Assembly (NCBI GenBank): GCA_937899715.1
Contig: CALCNX010000084.1
Coordinates: forward strand, 124,001 to 188,000
DNA: 64,000 nt
Source of the DNA: an uncultured bacterium
GTDB lineage: Bacteria; Bacteroidota; Ignavibacteria; Kapaibacteriales; UBA4661
Direction: 5' to 3'
A model generated the notes under the pieces. It was not told the DNA's origin. It ran no database searches and saw only the letters and a list, made by a program, of their open reading frames with translations. Made by a program: the position numbers and the translations under genes. Of this stretch, positions 8,273 through 17,812 are shown one piece after another; positions within the stretch are counted from its first letter, which is position 1, and each line of letters opens with the position of its first letter.

Positions 8273-10330
8273 TCAGTATGAAGGCGCATTTAGCGCAGGC
8301 TCGTACCGAGCAAACTTCATCGTATATGATGCGCGTCCTTGCGTAATTGAGCGAAGCCGTGTCACGTAACCAAACATTTCTGAAAGCGGAACAAAGGCTT
8401 TGATAACTTGCAAATCTATACCTTGCTGTGCTATACCTTCTATTTTACCTCGTCTTGCGCTCAGATCGCCAACCACATCGCCCATATTTTTATCCGGCGT
8501 AACAACTTCAACTTCAAACACAGGCTCCAGCAGAACTGGAGAAGCATTGCGCATCGCCTCTCTAACGGCATTAGAAGCGCTTATTGTAAATGCAACCTCA
8601 TTTGAGTCTGTTTGGCTAAAAAAAGCTCCGACGAGATCAACTTTTACACCCAGAACTGGATAACTCATCAATGGTCCATTTTGAAGCCCTTGTCGCACGC
8701 CCTGCTCTATTGCATTTACATAGTTCAAAGGCAGTATCGAAGCTGTCAACTTATTTTCAAAGACTATACCTATGCCAACATCGCCCGGGGAAATATTTAG
8801 AACAACATGCGCAAACTGCGCTTTCCCGCCAACATTGCGATCCAATATTTCTTCCTGTTGAGCGGAGGATGTAACTGTTTCACGATAAGCTACTTGCGGC
8901 TTTCCAACATTTACACCTACACCGAACTCGCGCTTCAAACGATCAACCATAATTTCGAGTTGCAACTCACCAACGCCACTGATGAGCATTTGCCCTGTTT
9001 CTTCATCTGTTTTGAAACGGAACGTAGGATCTTCGTCTATAAGTTTTTGCAGTGCGTCGTTGAGTTTTTCTTGATCGGCTAGAGTTTTAGGCTCAATGGC
9101 TTGGTTAATCACTGGCTCGGCAAACTCTATTTTTTCGAGGAGGATGGGATGGGCTGCATCACAAATAGTATCACCTGTTCGCGCATTTTTTAATCCAACA
9201 ACTGCGACAATAGAACCGGCGTACTCTTCCTCAACATCCTCTCGCTGGTTTGCCCTGATATGAAGCAAACGACCGATACGCTCTTTCTTTCCGGTAGCGG
9301 CATTTAACAAGTATTCACCTGTTTTTAGCGTACCGGAATAGACACGCATGAATGTCAAGCGACCAACAAATTGGTCTGAAACAACTTTGAAGACGAGAGC
9401 CGCGAGCGGCTCATTATCTTGAAAGCTGCGATACAACTCCTCGTGCATATCAAGTCCGTACCCTTTTACGCCGCCTATATCTAGTGGGGACGGCAGGTAC
9501 TCAATTACGGCATCTAGCAGCTGCTGAACGCCTTTGTTCTTGAAAGAGGCACCACAAAGAACTGGAGTAATCACTGTTTGAATTGTTCCCTTGCGAATTG
9601 CAGATTGAATTTCATCGCTCGCAAGATCGCCTTGTTCAAGATATTTTGCGAGCAACTCATCATCTATCTCAGCAGCAGACTCAACAAGCAGAGCGCGATA
9701 TTCTTGCACTTGCTTGTTCATGTTTAAAGGAATTTCTTGAACAGAATACTTTAAGCCAAGCGAATCTTCATCATACACGAGAGCCTTCATTTGAATGAGA
9801 TCTACAACCCCTCGAAAGTCTTCACCAGACCCTATTGGCAATTGCAGAACAACAGGACGCGCATTTAATCGGTCTTTCATCATCTGAATCACGCGAAGAA
9901 AATCTGCCCCAACACGATCCATTTTATTGACGAAAGCTATACGTGGCACATCATACTGCTCGGCTTGCCTCCAGACAGTCTCCGACTGAGGCTCAACACC
10001 GCTAACAGCACAATAAAGAGCCACAGCACCATCAAGAACACGAAGAGAACGCTGAACTTCAACAGTAAAATCTACGTGACCGGGCGTATCAATCAGGTTA
10101 ATCTGATAATCACGCCACTGGCAATATGTGGCAGCGGAGCTAATAGTGATTCCACGTTCGCGCTCTTGCTCCATAAAGTCCATGACAGCCGTACCGTAGT
10201 GCACTTCGCCCATTTTATGAACCACTCCTGCATAAAACAGGATGCGCTCACTCGTGGTTGTCTTGCCGGCATCAATATGAGCCATTATGCCTATGTTGCG
10301 TACCTTTTCTATCGGCGTTACACGTGGCAT
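8273..10330 (-). CDS. fusA: Elongation factor G, str-operon copy (divergent domain IV)
   Basis: This is a five-domain EF-G GTPase of 685 aa. G-domain motifs are intact: AHIDAGKTT near residue 17, MEQERERGITI in switch I, DTPGHVDFTVE with the catalytic His, and NKMDR. Domain IV is divergent. Where canonical EF-G has a GGRGQYGHV-like block it reads NVGGKAQFAHVV. The tip loop that usually reads SYHDVDSSE appears as AFFSQTDSNE (about residues 567-580), so the tip histidine important for translocation is not conserved. A second EF-G at 17813-19927 keeps both elements. By analogy with spirochaete and mitochondrial EF-G pairs, this copy could serve ribosome recycling, but that is inference. Location between rpsG and tuf is canonical. 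Confidence 0.93.
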   Translation of the reverse strand: MPRVTPIEKVRNIGIMAHIDAGKTTTSERILFYAGVVHKMGEVHYGTAVMDFMEQERERGITISSAATYCQWRDYQINLIDTPGHVDFTVEVQRSLRVLDGAVALYCAVSGVEPQSETVWRQAEQYDVPRIAFVNKMDRVGADFLRVIQMMKDRLNARPVVLQLPIGSGEDFRGVVDLIQMKALVYDEDSLGLKYSVQEIPLNMNKQVQEYRALLVESAAEIDDELLAKYLEQGDLASDEIQSAIRKGTIQTVITPVLCGASFKNKGVQQLLDAVIEYLPSPLDIGGVKGYGLDMHEELYRSFQDNEPLAALVFKVVSDQFVGRLTFMRVYSGTLKTGEYLLNAATGKKERIGRLLHIRANQREDVEEEYAGSIVAVVGLKNARTGDTICDAAHPILLEKIEFAEPVINQAIEPKTLADQEKLNDALQKLIDEDPTFRFKTDEETGQMLISGVGELQLEIMVDRLKREFGVGVNVGKPQVAYRETVTSSAQQEEILDRNVGGKAQFAHVVLNISPGDVGIGIVFENKLTASILPLNYVNAIEQGVRQGLQNGPLMSYPVLGVKVDLVGAFFSQTDSNEVAFTISASNAVREAMRNASPVLLEPVFEVEVVTPDKNMGDVVGDLSARRGKIEGIAQQGIDLQVIKAFVPLSEMFGYVTRLRSITQGRASYTMKFARYEPALNAPSY

Positions 10331-10399
10331 AATTTCAACCTAATACAAAGAAACAATTCTATCAAAGAACGAAATTTTCTAATTTTTCAAAGCCTTACA

Positions 10400-10867
10400 T
10401 CACCACTTAAAGTGCGCAAATGCTTTATTTGCATCCGCCATGCGATGCATATCATCGCGTTTTTTAATTGCGGAACCTTCGCCATTTGCTGCAGCAGTCA
10501 ACTCATTTGCCAGACGCTGCGCCATTGACTTGTCGCGACGCTGGCGAGCAGCACCCTTCAGCCAACGAATAGCCAAAGCCACACGACGTGCCTCAGGAAC
10601 CTCAGAAGGCACCTGATAAGTAGCACCACCAACACGACGCGCACGAACCTCAACCGCCGGCGCAGCATTTGCCATCGCCTTACGGAAGAACTCTAACTCA
10701 TCCTGACCGGTTTTCTCACGAATTATATCGAGAGCACCATACATGATTTTTTGCGCTGTCAGCTTTTTTCCGTCATACATAATACTATTGATGAATCTTG
10801 TAATGATCACATCTTTGTACTTTGGATCTGCTGGCGTTGGAAAACGCTTTGCTCTTGCTTTTCTCAT
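10400..10867 (-). CDS. rpsG: 30S ribosomal protein S7
   Basis: S7 nucleates 16S rRNA 3'-domain assembly and contacts the E-site tRNA. The 155-aa protein has the family blocks MRKARAKRFPTPADPKY, ITRFINSIMYDGKKLTAQKI, EVRARRVGGATYQVP and the C-terminal KKRDDMHRMADANKAFAHFKW. It is 81 bases downstream of rpsL. Confidence 0.97.
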   Translation of the reverse strand: MRKARAKRFPTPADPKYKDVIITRFINSIMYDGKKLTAQKIMYGALDIIREKTGQDELEFFRKAMANAAPAVEVRARRVGGATYQVPSEVPEARRVALAIRWLKGAARQRRDKSMAQRLANELTAAANGEGSAIKKRDDMHRMADANKAFAHFKW

Positions 10868-10948
10868 TGCTTCAAATGGTAAAAATCTAGTAAGATTTTG
10901 TATTCAATTTCTATTATTTAGAAAGTCGCCAAAGCAGACGACACCAAC

Positions 10949-11356
10949 TTATTTCTTTTTGCCCTTTGTTTCAGGAGCAGCACCCGGCTTCGGTCGCTTT
11001 GCTCCGTATTTGGAGCGCGCCTGCTTGCGATCTTTCACGCCCTGCGTGTCGGCAGTGCCACGAATAATGTGATACCGCACACCAGGCAAATCTTTAACAC
11101 GACCGCCACGAATCATTACGATAGAGTGCTCTTGCAAATTGTGCCCTTCGCCTGGGATATATGCCGTAACCTCAATTTGATTTGAGAGACGAACACGAGC
11201 TACCTTGCGAAGCGCAGAGTTCGGCTTCTTAGGAGTAGTCGTATAAACCCGCGTACAAACGCCGCGTTTTTGAGGACAAGAATCAAGCGCAGGCGATTTA
11301 CTTTTATATTCGACTACGGTTCTACCTTTGCGAATGAGCTGATTAATTGTAGGCAT
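10949..11356 (-). CDS. rpsL: 30S ribosomal protein S12
   Basis: S12 is at the decoding centre. The 135-aa protein has the conserved MPTINQLIRKGR start, the PKKPNSALRKVARVRLSN block that contains the lysine associated with streptomycin response, and IPGEGHNLQEHSIVMIRGGRV. The C-terminus carries an extra basic tail (KRPKPGAAPETKGKKK). It is the first gene of the cluster, about 85 bases behind the predicted start site. Confidence 0.97.
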   Translation of the reverse strand: MPTINQLIRKGRTVVEYKSKSPALDSCPQKRGVCTRVYTTTPKKPNSALRKVARVRLSNQIEVTAYIPGEGHNLQEHSIVMIRGGRVKDLPGVRYHIIRGTADTQGVKDRKQARSKYGAKRPKPGAAPETKGKKK

Positions 11357-11738
11357 AACGTCCTAGAATTTCTGTCGTGAGTGATTTTGAAATCAACGAA
11401 AATCAACAATGTCGTGCGATATGCAGCAAGTGTAATTCAAGTGAGCAACAAAACTACGATACTTTTCTTTGTTGTCCAAATTTTTTTTACAAATTTCGTA
11501 AAATTATTCTTTACATCACCCCTTTTATCTACGATAAAATAACGTTCTCCCGCTTGTTAGAATCTACCATCTACGGCATTTAAAATTTATTTTGCATTTG
11601 ACTCTGCAACGAGAAAGATTATCAAAATGAAGGAAAATAATTGTAGATTGGACATCTTAGTTACTACACCCATAAGTAACCATGCGCTACTTCCTTACAT
11701 TTTGGTGTTCTGAAATCATTACAGACTCAATTAACGCT
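11357..11738. other. Intergenic region between divergent rpsL and the TldD/PmbA-family gene
   Basis: This 382-base AT-rich spacer holds the str-operon promoter (11449-11480) and the rpsL leader. I see no convincing promoter for the rightward gene. A 68-codon open frame at 11377-11583 overlaps the leader and promoter, has no ribosome-binding site or recognisable motif, and is not called. Confidence 0.6.
11449..11480 (-). promoter_or_regulatory. Bacteroidota-type promoter of the str operon
   Basis: On the minus strand TTTG (11480-11477) and TAGTTTTG (11456-11449) are separated by exactly 20 bases, matching the Bacteroidota consensus TTTG-N19/21-TAnnTTTG. Transcription would start near 11442, giving an mRNA leader of about 85 bases before rpsL. 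The arrangement is the same as at 40416-40447. Confidence 0.7.
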
Positions 11739-13526
11739 ATGTTCAAGACCATTCTGCTCTCTAGTTTCATCTTTTCGTATTGCTTCCCAATTGTTGCTTA
11801 CTCACAACCAAGTCAAACGCAGACACTACAAAACCAAGAGATTCTGCGTGCCATGCGCGACGAGATTAAGCGCTCTATGCAAGAGCTACGGCTTCCTTCT
11901 TTGGAAAAGCCGTATTACATTCAGTATTCTCTTGTGCAGAACGCATCAACAAATATCAAAGCATCCTTTGGAAGTCTTACCGAATCTCATCTCTCACAAG
12001 ACAAGCGTCTTACCGCTGGTTTGCGCGTTGGCTCAGCACAATTCGACAATACCAATTTTTTTGACCCGGCGCTTGGTTTCTTTGGCTCCAGCGACGATGA
12101 AGAGCGCTTCAAAAGCCGTTCTATTCCCAGCGAACTAGACTACTCAGCGCTTCGCCGTGAACTTTGGCTTGCTACCGATGCCGCCTATAAGCAATCAGCC
12201 GAGTTGTACGCGAAGAAACAAGCTGCCCTCAAAAACCGTGTTCGCATAGACACTCTTGCAGATTTCACGCTCTTTCCTGCCGCTTCAAGTGTTGACACAA
12301 TGCCTATACCGACTTTCGACCAAACCTATTTTGAGCGGCTTGCAGTAGATTTATCGGCGATATTTCGAGACTTTCCCGCTGTCACACTCTCCACTGTTGC
12401 AGTTGAATACAACACAAAACAAGAGCTTTTCGTTAATAGCGAGGCACGAGAATATATACGCACAGATTTAATTATTGGAATAGAGATAGTTGCAACGGCT
12501 CAGGCAAAAGACGGGATGCCACTTGCGCAGGTGTACAGCACATACAGCCGCACACCAAGCGGTTTACCAAGCCGTGATTCTTTGCTCAAAGCCACACGTG
12601 CGTTGGCTCAAAAACTCTCCCAAAGTCTTACCGCCCCCATTGCACAGGCATATTCCGGACCTGTTCTTTTAGAAGATCAAGCAGCAGCAGAAGCCTTTTT
12701 ACAGATATTTGCACCCAATCTTGTGACACAAAGAGCTCCCGTTACAGAGCGCGGTATCAGCGATAACTCACAGAATGCAACCTTCCAGAACAAAGTCGGT
12801 GCGCGAGTAATGCCTGAGTTTCTGTCTGTCTCAGTCACACCTTCGCAAGGGGTCTATAATACCACACAACTCGTGGGTGCATACCGTATTGACGATGAGG
12901 CAATTCCGGCGGAGTCCTTCCAAATCATCAAAGGCGGCTATTTGAAAGGTCTTATGGCTTCGCGCACCCCCACACGCCGCGTGAAAGCATCTAATGGACA
13001 TAACCGTGGCGGTGCGGCTATGTTCAGTATTTTGGACGTTTCAGCAGGTAAAGACCGTACACAGCCCTTCAAAAAACTGCGCTCAAGAATGCTTCAGCTC
13101 TGCAAAGACCGCGATTTGCCATATGGAATAGTTGTCCGAAAAATTCTGAATCCGAACATCCTGATGACAACTCTTTACAGCCTTACCGAAGGTGAGTTTC
13201 CCTTTGCCCGTACGCCGGGGCAAATGACCGCTCTTGAAGCCTATCGTGTCTATCCCGATGGACGCGAAGAACTTATACGGGGATGCGATATTGCCGGAAT
13301 GACGGTACAATCTTTTAAGGAAATCCTTGCTGTTGGCGACCATAAAACTGCCTATAATTGCTATGCACTGCCTGTCACCGCAGCATTCTTTTCCGGCGGA
13401 GCATCGTTTTTGCCCGCTTCAGTTATTTTGCCTGCGCTTCTCTTTGAAGATATTGAAATTCGTCCAATTGAAGATGATTTCACCAAACCACCCATCTTGC
13501 CGCACCCCTTCTTTTCTCGCAAGTAA
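11739..13526 (+). CDS. Secreted TldD/PmbA-family protein (TldE-like, no HExxxH motif)
   Basis: A 595-aa protein with an N-terminal signal peptide (MFKTILLSSFIFSYCF... ending around VAYSQ). The C-terminal half resembles the TldD/PmbA (modulator of gyrase) family, for example SGPVLLEDQAAAEAF, then residues around RTPTRRVKASNGHNRGG and the end EIRPIEDDFTKPPILPHP. The zinc motif HExxxH of the TldD subunit is not found, so it looks like the TldE/PmbA half or a non-catalytic relative. I start at 11739 because that ATG gives a proper signal peptide; the frame is open from an ATG at 11682. Export is unusual, since E. coli TldD/E are cytosolic. No TldD partner is adjacent; the next gene is a secreted protease 18 bases on. 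Confidence 0.7.
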   Translation: MFKTILLSSFIFSYCFPIVAYSQPSQTQTLQNQEILRAMRDEIKRSMQELRLPSLEKPYYIQYSLVQNASTNIKASFGSLTESHLSQDKRLTAGLRVGSAQFDNTNFFDPALGFFGSSDDEERFKSRSIPSELDYSALRRELWLATDAAYKQSAELYAKKQAALKNRVRIDTLADFTLFPAASSVDTMPIPTFDQTYFERLAVDLSAIFRDFPAVTLSTVAVEYNTKQELFVNSEAREYIRTDLIIGIEIVATAQAKDGMPLAQVYSTYSRTPSGLPSRDSLLKATRALAQKLSQSLTAPIAQAYSGPVLLEDQAAAEAFLQIFAPNLVTQRAPVTERGISDNSQNATFQNKVGARVMPEFLSVSVTPSQGVYNTTQLVGAYRIDDEAIPAESFQIIKGGYLKGLMASRTPTRRVKASNGHNRGGAAMFSILDVSAGKDRTQPFKKLRSRMLQLCKDRDLPYGIVVRKILNPNILMTTLYSLTEGEFPFARTPGQMTALEAYRVYPDGREELIRGCDIAGMTVQSFKEILAVGDHKTAYNCYALPVTAAFFSGGASFLPASVILPALLFEDIEIRPIEDDFTKPPILPHPFFSRK

Positions 13527-13544
13527 AAACTTTTTCTACGATTT

Positions 13545-16529
13545 ATGGTAAAGATCATGCACACCACTCGAACAAGTCGGACATATCTTTCTATAAGCCT
13601 TGATAAAGCGCTCTCCAAAGCCTCACAAACGGTTTTTCATCCAATGCCTAGCCTTTGTGCGGGAGTAAAGTTTTTCGTATCCTCAAAGGTAGCAATAAGG
13701 TTTTTAGTAGGTACATTATTTTGCCTCTCTTCGGTATCTGCTCAGACGCAAACTCCTTCATATTGCCAGAATGTTGTATTGGTCAAATTTAGAGCTAGTT
13801 CCCCACTCTTCGCCCAATGGGAGCACAACGGGCGGGGCGGCGTTATTACAGAATGGCAGGACGTTCTTCATACACACACAAGCGAAGCGCTCTTCGACGA
13901 CGGTTTAGTGCAAAGCGTTATTGAACGTTTTAGCCGTCTAACCGAAGACGATCCCGCAAAACGCGCATCCACCCTAACTCGCTGGTGCAAAATTCGCTTT
14001 TCCGCAGCAATAGACCCTGCTGTGCTGTCGGGCAAACTCAAGAATTTACCCGATGTGGAATATGCCGAACCGCTTTATCGCCGTACTCTTACAGATGTTC
14101 CCAACGACCCCTTTATTAACTCACAGCAGTATTTGTCCGTTATTCGTGCTTTTGAGGCGTGGGATGTTGTGCGGACGCAAGCTGATACATCGCAGCGCGT
14201 CATCGTTGCGATTGTTGATAGCGGAGTTGACTATAACCATGAAGATTTAGCTGCAAATATTTATGTCAACCCGGGCGAAAGCGGCAACGATGCTCAAGGG
14301 CGCGACAAACGCACCAACGGCGTTGACGATGACCGCAACGGCAGAGTAGATGACTGGCACGGTTGGGACTTCAGCACCGATGCAGATGCTACCATGGAAA
14401 GCAACGACCCCATGCCCATCGGCAACACACACGGCACTCACGTTGCAGGAATAGCAGGAGCCGTCACGAATAACGGTAAGGGTGTGGCGGGCGTAGCCAG
14501 AGGCATTTGGCTTTTACCAATCAAATGCAGCCCTCCGGGGTCAGGAGATATACCAAACGGTTTTCGTGGTATCATCTATGCGGCAATTATGGGGGCAAAG
14601 ATTATTAACTGTAGTTGGGGCGATACCTCACGCTCCCAAGCAGAGCAAGAAGCGATTGATATTGCCACCGAACTCGGTTCATTAGTTATCGCAACCGCCG
14701 GTAATGATCGTCGCTATACAGCTTTTTATCCGGGTTCTTACGACAATGTTTGCTCCGTAGCATGGTTGGAAAATGATGACACTCGTTTTTTCGGCAACTA
14801 CCACGAAACGGTAGATATTGGTGCTCCCGGCTCAAGTATTTATGCGACATTTACGGATAACCGTTATGGCTCTATGGGCGGAACATCTATGGCTGCTCCT
14901 ATGGTTTCGGCAGCAGCAGCACTCGTCAAATTGCGCTTTCCACAATATTCACCCCAACAAATTTTCTCCCGACTGAAAGCCACTGCCGACAACAACGACC
15001 GCCAAAACCCTGATGTTGTAGGCTTTATCGGCACTGGTCGGCTGAATGTTTTAGCAGCCGTACAAACTGCCAGTCCGCCGTTTATAGAAATTCGTGGCTA
15101 CACCGTGCAAGATGAAAATAATAACGGGCTTCTCGAATCGGGCGAGCGTGTAACAGTGCAACTCAACCTTACTAATGTCTTCGCGCCTGTTGCGGGAGCA
15201 CGTATCGCAATGCGGACGACTATCGCTACCAACAGTATGTTCTACCCGTTCTTCGACGATACCGTGCGGCAAGTGCCGACCTTAGCAGCAAATGAAACAC
15301 GCACAAATGCTGTCAGTTTCAGCTTTCGCCTCACGACAAATTTATCACAAGACTTTGCCGTACCTCTGCTTTTTTCCATTTTTGATGCGAACGGAAAACT
15401 CATCGGACGTGATGCTCTTAGGCTCTCTGTCAATACATCATATCAAACCCTTCGCGGCAATGCACTGGCGCTTACCGTTAACAGTCGTGGTGGATTTGGC
15501 TTCAATGACTTCCCAACTAATATGCAGGGCGACGGACTGTTTTATCAGCCACGTGATACCAATAATCTCATTTATGAAGGCGGACTTATTGTAGCAAGCG
15601 GATTAGACAGCATCTCATCTTCTGTACGAAACACAGCAACGCAACGGGATTTGGCGTTTCTGGCAACATCTCTCCTTACTGTTGGGGCAGCATCAGATTC
15701 ATCGCTTCTGACCGCCAGGGCAAGTTTCACCGACCGCGCTTCCGATACTCAAGCAGGGGTGAAGATTGATCAAACCGTGCAGCAATATCGGCAAAGCCCG
15801 CGTCAAAACATGGTTATTTCGTCATATATCATTACCAATACATCAAACCGCACTTTCTCCAATTTATCCGCAGGATTATTTTTTGATTGGGATATTGCCA
15901 ATTATCACACAAATGAGACATTTTGGGATAATGACTGTGGATGTGGTATTGCAAAAAGCATTGCAGGTAGTTTCCCAGTTATCGGTGTCAAACTCCTGTC
16001 TCCGCAAACACCAACGTTTTACCCGATTCAGATTGGAGATACGACACATGATGCAATCACGCTGAACGACGGATTCCCTCGCAGCGAAAAATATCGCGCC
16101 CTTTCCAGCGGCATTATTCCATCGCGCAAATCCGGCGACATTGCTCACATTGTAGGCGCAAGCGGCATGACGCTTCAGGTCGGCTCATCCGCTTCAGTAC
16201 AGTTCGCCATCGCAGGTGGATTATCACTGGACGAAATTCGTAACAGTTTTCGAGCACTAAGTCAATCAGATAGCACCTCAAACCGCCTCTATCCTAATCC
16301 CGCAAGCGGCAGTGCTTTTTTGGAATATGAACTCACAAGCGATCAAACAGTAACCATAGAACTCCTGAACGTACTTGGACAAGTAGTCGCAACACCCATA
16401 AATCGCCTTCAAACTAAAGGCTGGCAGCAAATTGCATTTGCCTTAGACACACTCAGCCCCGGTGTGTATTGGATTCGCTTGCGCGGCACGACGCTCTCCT
16501 TCAGCAAGCCGCTTGTTATCTCGCGCTAG
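13545..16529 (+). CDS. Secreted subtilisin-family serine protease with T9SS sorting domain
   Basis: This S8 peptidase has its catalytic triad visible: Asp225 in AIVDSGVDYNHED, His296 in NTHGTHVAG and Ser448 in GGTSMAAPM, plus the oxyanion Asn in TAGNDRR. Residues 520-900 are beta-rich domains. The last ~80 residues form a type IX secretion (Por) sorting domain, with LYPNPASGSAFLEYEL and SPGVYWIRL. The signal peptide lies around residues 48-67, unusually far in; an ATG at 13644 would give a standard-length one and may be the true start. It follows the TldD/PmbA-like gene by 18 bases, and its stop TAG shares the sequence CTAG with the stop of the convergent glycosyltransferase. Confidence 0.93.
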   Translation: MVKIMHTTRTSRTYLSISLDKALSKASQTVFHPMPSLCAGVKFFVSSKVAIRFLVGTLFCLSSVSAQTQTPSYCQNVVLVKFRASSPLFAQWEHNGRGGVITEWQDVLHTHTSEALFDDGLVQSVIERFSRLTEDDPAKRASTLTRWCKIRFSAAIDPAVLSGKLKNLPDVEYAEPLYRRTLTDVPNDPFINSQQYLSVIRAFEAWDVVRTQADTSQRVIVAIVDSGVDYNHEDLAANIYVNPGESGNDAQGRDKRTNGVDDDRNGRVDDWHGWDFSTDADATMESNDPMPIGNTHGTHVAGIAGAVTNNGKGVAGVARGIWLLPIKCSPPGSGDIPNGFRGIIYAAIMGAKIINCSWGDTSRSQAEQEAIDIATELGSLVIATAGNDRRYTAFYPGSYDNVCSVAWLENDDTRFFGNYHETVDIGAPGSSIYATFTDNRYGSMGGTSMAAPMVSAAAALVKLRFPQYSPQQIFSRLKATADNNDRQNPDVVGFIGTGRLNVLAAVQTASPPFIEIRGYTVQDENNNGLLESGERVTVQLNLTNVFAPVAGARIAMRTTIATNSMFYPFFDDTVRQVPTLAANETRTNAVSFSFRLTTNLSQDFAVPLLFSIFDANGKLIGRDALRLSVNTSYQTLRGNALALTVNSRGGFGFNDFPTNMQGDGLFYQPRDTNNLIYEGGLIVASGLDSISSSVRNTATQRDLAFLATSLLTVGAASDSSLLTARASFTDRASDTQAGVKIDQTVQQYRQSPRQNMVISSYIITNTSNRTFSNLSAGLFFDWDIANYHTNETFWDNDCGCGIAKSIAGSFPVIGVKLLSPQTPTFYPIQIGDTTHDAITLNDGFPRSEKYRALSSGIIPSRKSGDIAHIVGASGMTLQVGSSASVQFAIAGGLSLDEIRNSFRALSQSDSTSNRLYPNPASGSAFLEYELTSDQTVTIELLNVLGQVVATPINRLQTKGWQQIAFALDTLSPGVYWIRLRGTTLSFSKPLVISR

Positions 16530-17707
16530 TTCGTTTGGTCTTGTGCTTGATTACGAATAATTGCCTCAAAAAGCTCGTGGATACGTGCAAAGGAGTTATT
16601 ATGCGCTCTGGAACGGACGTGTGCTGCATAATCTGTTGTGGGGCGAAGAGCATAAAATTTTTGCACTGCCTCGGCAAGCGCTTCCGAAGACTCCGGCTGC
16701 ACGACAAAGCCCGTTTTACCTTCGTCCACTGATTCGGCAAGTCCACCGACATCCGTAATAATCACCGGACGCTCAAAGCCGTAGGCAATACCCAGAATCC
16801 CGCTCTGCGTGGCGCTTCGGTAAGGCAGCATCACCACATCACACGCTGCATAAAACTTGGCGACCTCTTCATTTGGGACAAAATGGTTTATCATCGTAAC
16901 GTGCCCGTCAAGTGCAAGTTCATGGATTAGGTCATAGTACGGCTTGGGATCGTCGTAGAACTCGCCCGCAATAAGCAATTTTACGTGAGGATTTTCTTCC
17001 ACTATCGCAGGCATAGCTCGCAGAAGGATATCCAAACCCTTGTATTTGCGGACATAACCGAAAAAGAGGAGTACATCATCTTCGGGCGCAAAACCAAATT
17101 CTTTTTTTGCCGCTTCTTTACTCGTGTGAAGCGATGTTTGTGCATAAAAATCACCAAAGACAGGAAGTTCCGAGCGGTACACAAGCTTATCCTTGGCAAA
17201 AGGCTTCACATCGTCTGCGACTTGGCTGGAAAGCGTTAAAAATGACGACGCATTGACCAAGCCGAGTTTTGTGAGTACCGTATCAACCGCCCGCGCTTCA
17301 TGGGAAATCACATTTTCGGCGATAAAAAGTATCTTGCTGTGAAACTCTTTTCCCAACAGACTGGAAACTGCATAATGGCTGGGTCCAAAGAATGGATTCC
17401 ACCAATCAAAGGCAACCAAATCCGGTTGCAGTTCACGCACCCTCCGTGCTACCCGCAGCCACGAAAGCGGGTTAACCGAACTCAGCAGACGCTCCGATGG
17501 TACTTGCTTCGTCATTGCTTGGCTTTGGTCGTACTGAGTCGTTCCGGGAAAAAGCAACGATGGATAGAGCAGCGTGTAGTTAATAAAGTGTACGCGAAAA
17601 TGCGGCTCCAGCGCCTCGTAGAGATGCGACATAAAAAGCGCGTTGCCGCCACGATACGGATAGGCGGGACCGATAAGAACGATGGTTTTTTGCGGGGTTT
17701 GGGGCAT
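16526..17707 (-). CDS. Glycosyltransferase family 4/1-type
   Basis: A 393-aa GT-B fold glycosyltransferase, probably acting on cell-surface glycans; donor and acceptor are unknown. The N-terminal domain has IGPAYPYRGGNALFMSHL, a nucleotide-binding-like Gly-rich loop. The C-terminal domain has LLFFGYVRKYKGLDILLRA, the PNEEVAKFYAACDVVMLPY block and GILGIAYGFERPVI, a typical GT1/GT4 donor-site segment. I start at the ATG at 17707 (MPQTPQKTIVLIG); the 17 upstream codons look non-coding and reach into the terminator side. It is convergent to the subtilase with overlapping stop codons. Confidence 0.88.
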   Translation of the reverse strand: MPQTPQKTIVLIGPAYPYRGGNALFMSHLYEALEPHFRVHFINYTLLYPSLLFPGTTQYDQSQAMTKQVPSERLLSSVNPLSWLRVARRVRELQPDLVAFDWWNPFFGPSHYAVSSLLGKEFHSKILFIAENVISHEARAVDTVLTKLGLVNASSFLTLSSQVADDVKPFAKDKLVYRSELPVFGDFYAQTSLHTSKEAAKKEFGFAPEDDVLLFFGYVRKYKGLDILLRAMPAIVEENPHVKLLIAGEFYDDPKPYYDLIHELALDGHVTMINHFVPNEEVAKFYAACDVVMLPYRSATQSGILGIAYGFERPVIITDVGGLAESVDEGKTGFVVQPESSEALAEAVQKFYALRPTTDYAAHVRSRAHNNSFARIHELFEAIIRNQAQDQTN

Positions 17708-17739
17708 ATTTTTTTGAATGTAGCAACAACAATCTACAA

Positions 17740-17790
17740 AAATAGAAAAAAGCGGCAAGGTTTTACGAAAAACCCTGCCGCTTTTTTTTA
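17740..17790 (-). terminator. Rho-independent terminator behind the second EF-G gene
   Basis: A ~14-bp stem (AGCGGCAAGGTTTT at 17751-17764 with its near-complement ending at 17782), a 3-4 base loop and T-rich flanks on both strands. On the minus strand it follows the stop of the EF-G gene by about 30 bases and precedes the glycosyltransferase, so it separates the two. Confidence 0.8.
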
Positions 17791-17812
17791 TACTTTTTCG
17801 GAAGAACGACGA

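Noticed and set aside
11377..11583. 68-codon plus-strand frame in the rpsL upstream region
   Set aside because: It overlaps the str promoter, has Cys/Phe-rich composition, and has no start signal or family motif.
17737..17770. TATTTTTG element as promoter for the glycosyltransferase
   Set aside because: The -33 region falls in the terminator hairpin and reads TTTC-like rather than TTTG; not convincing.
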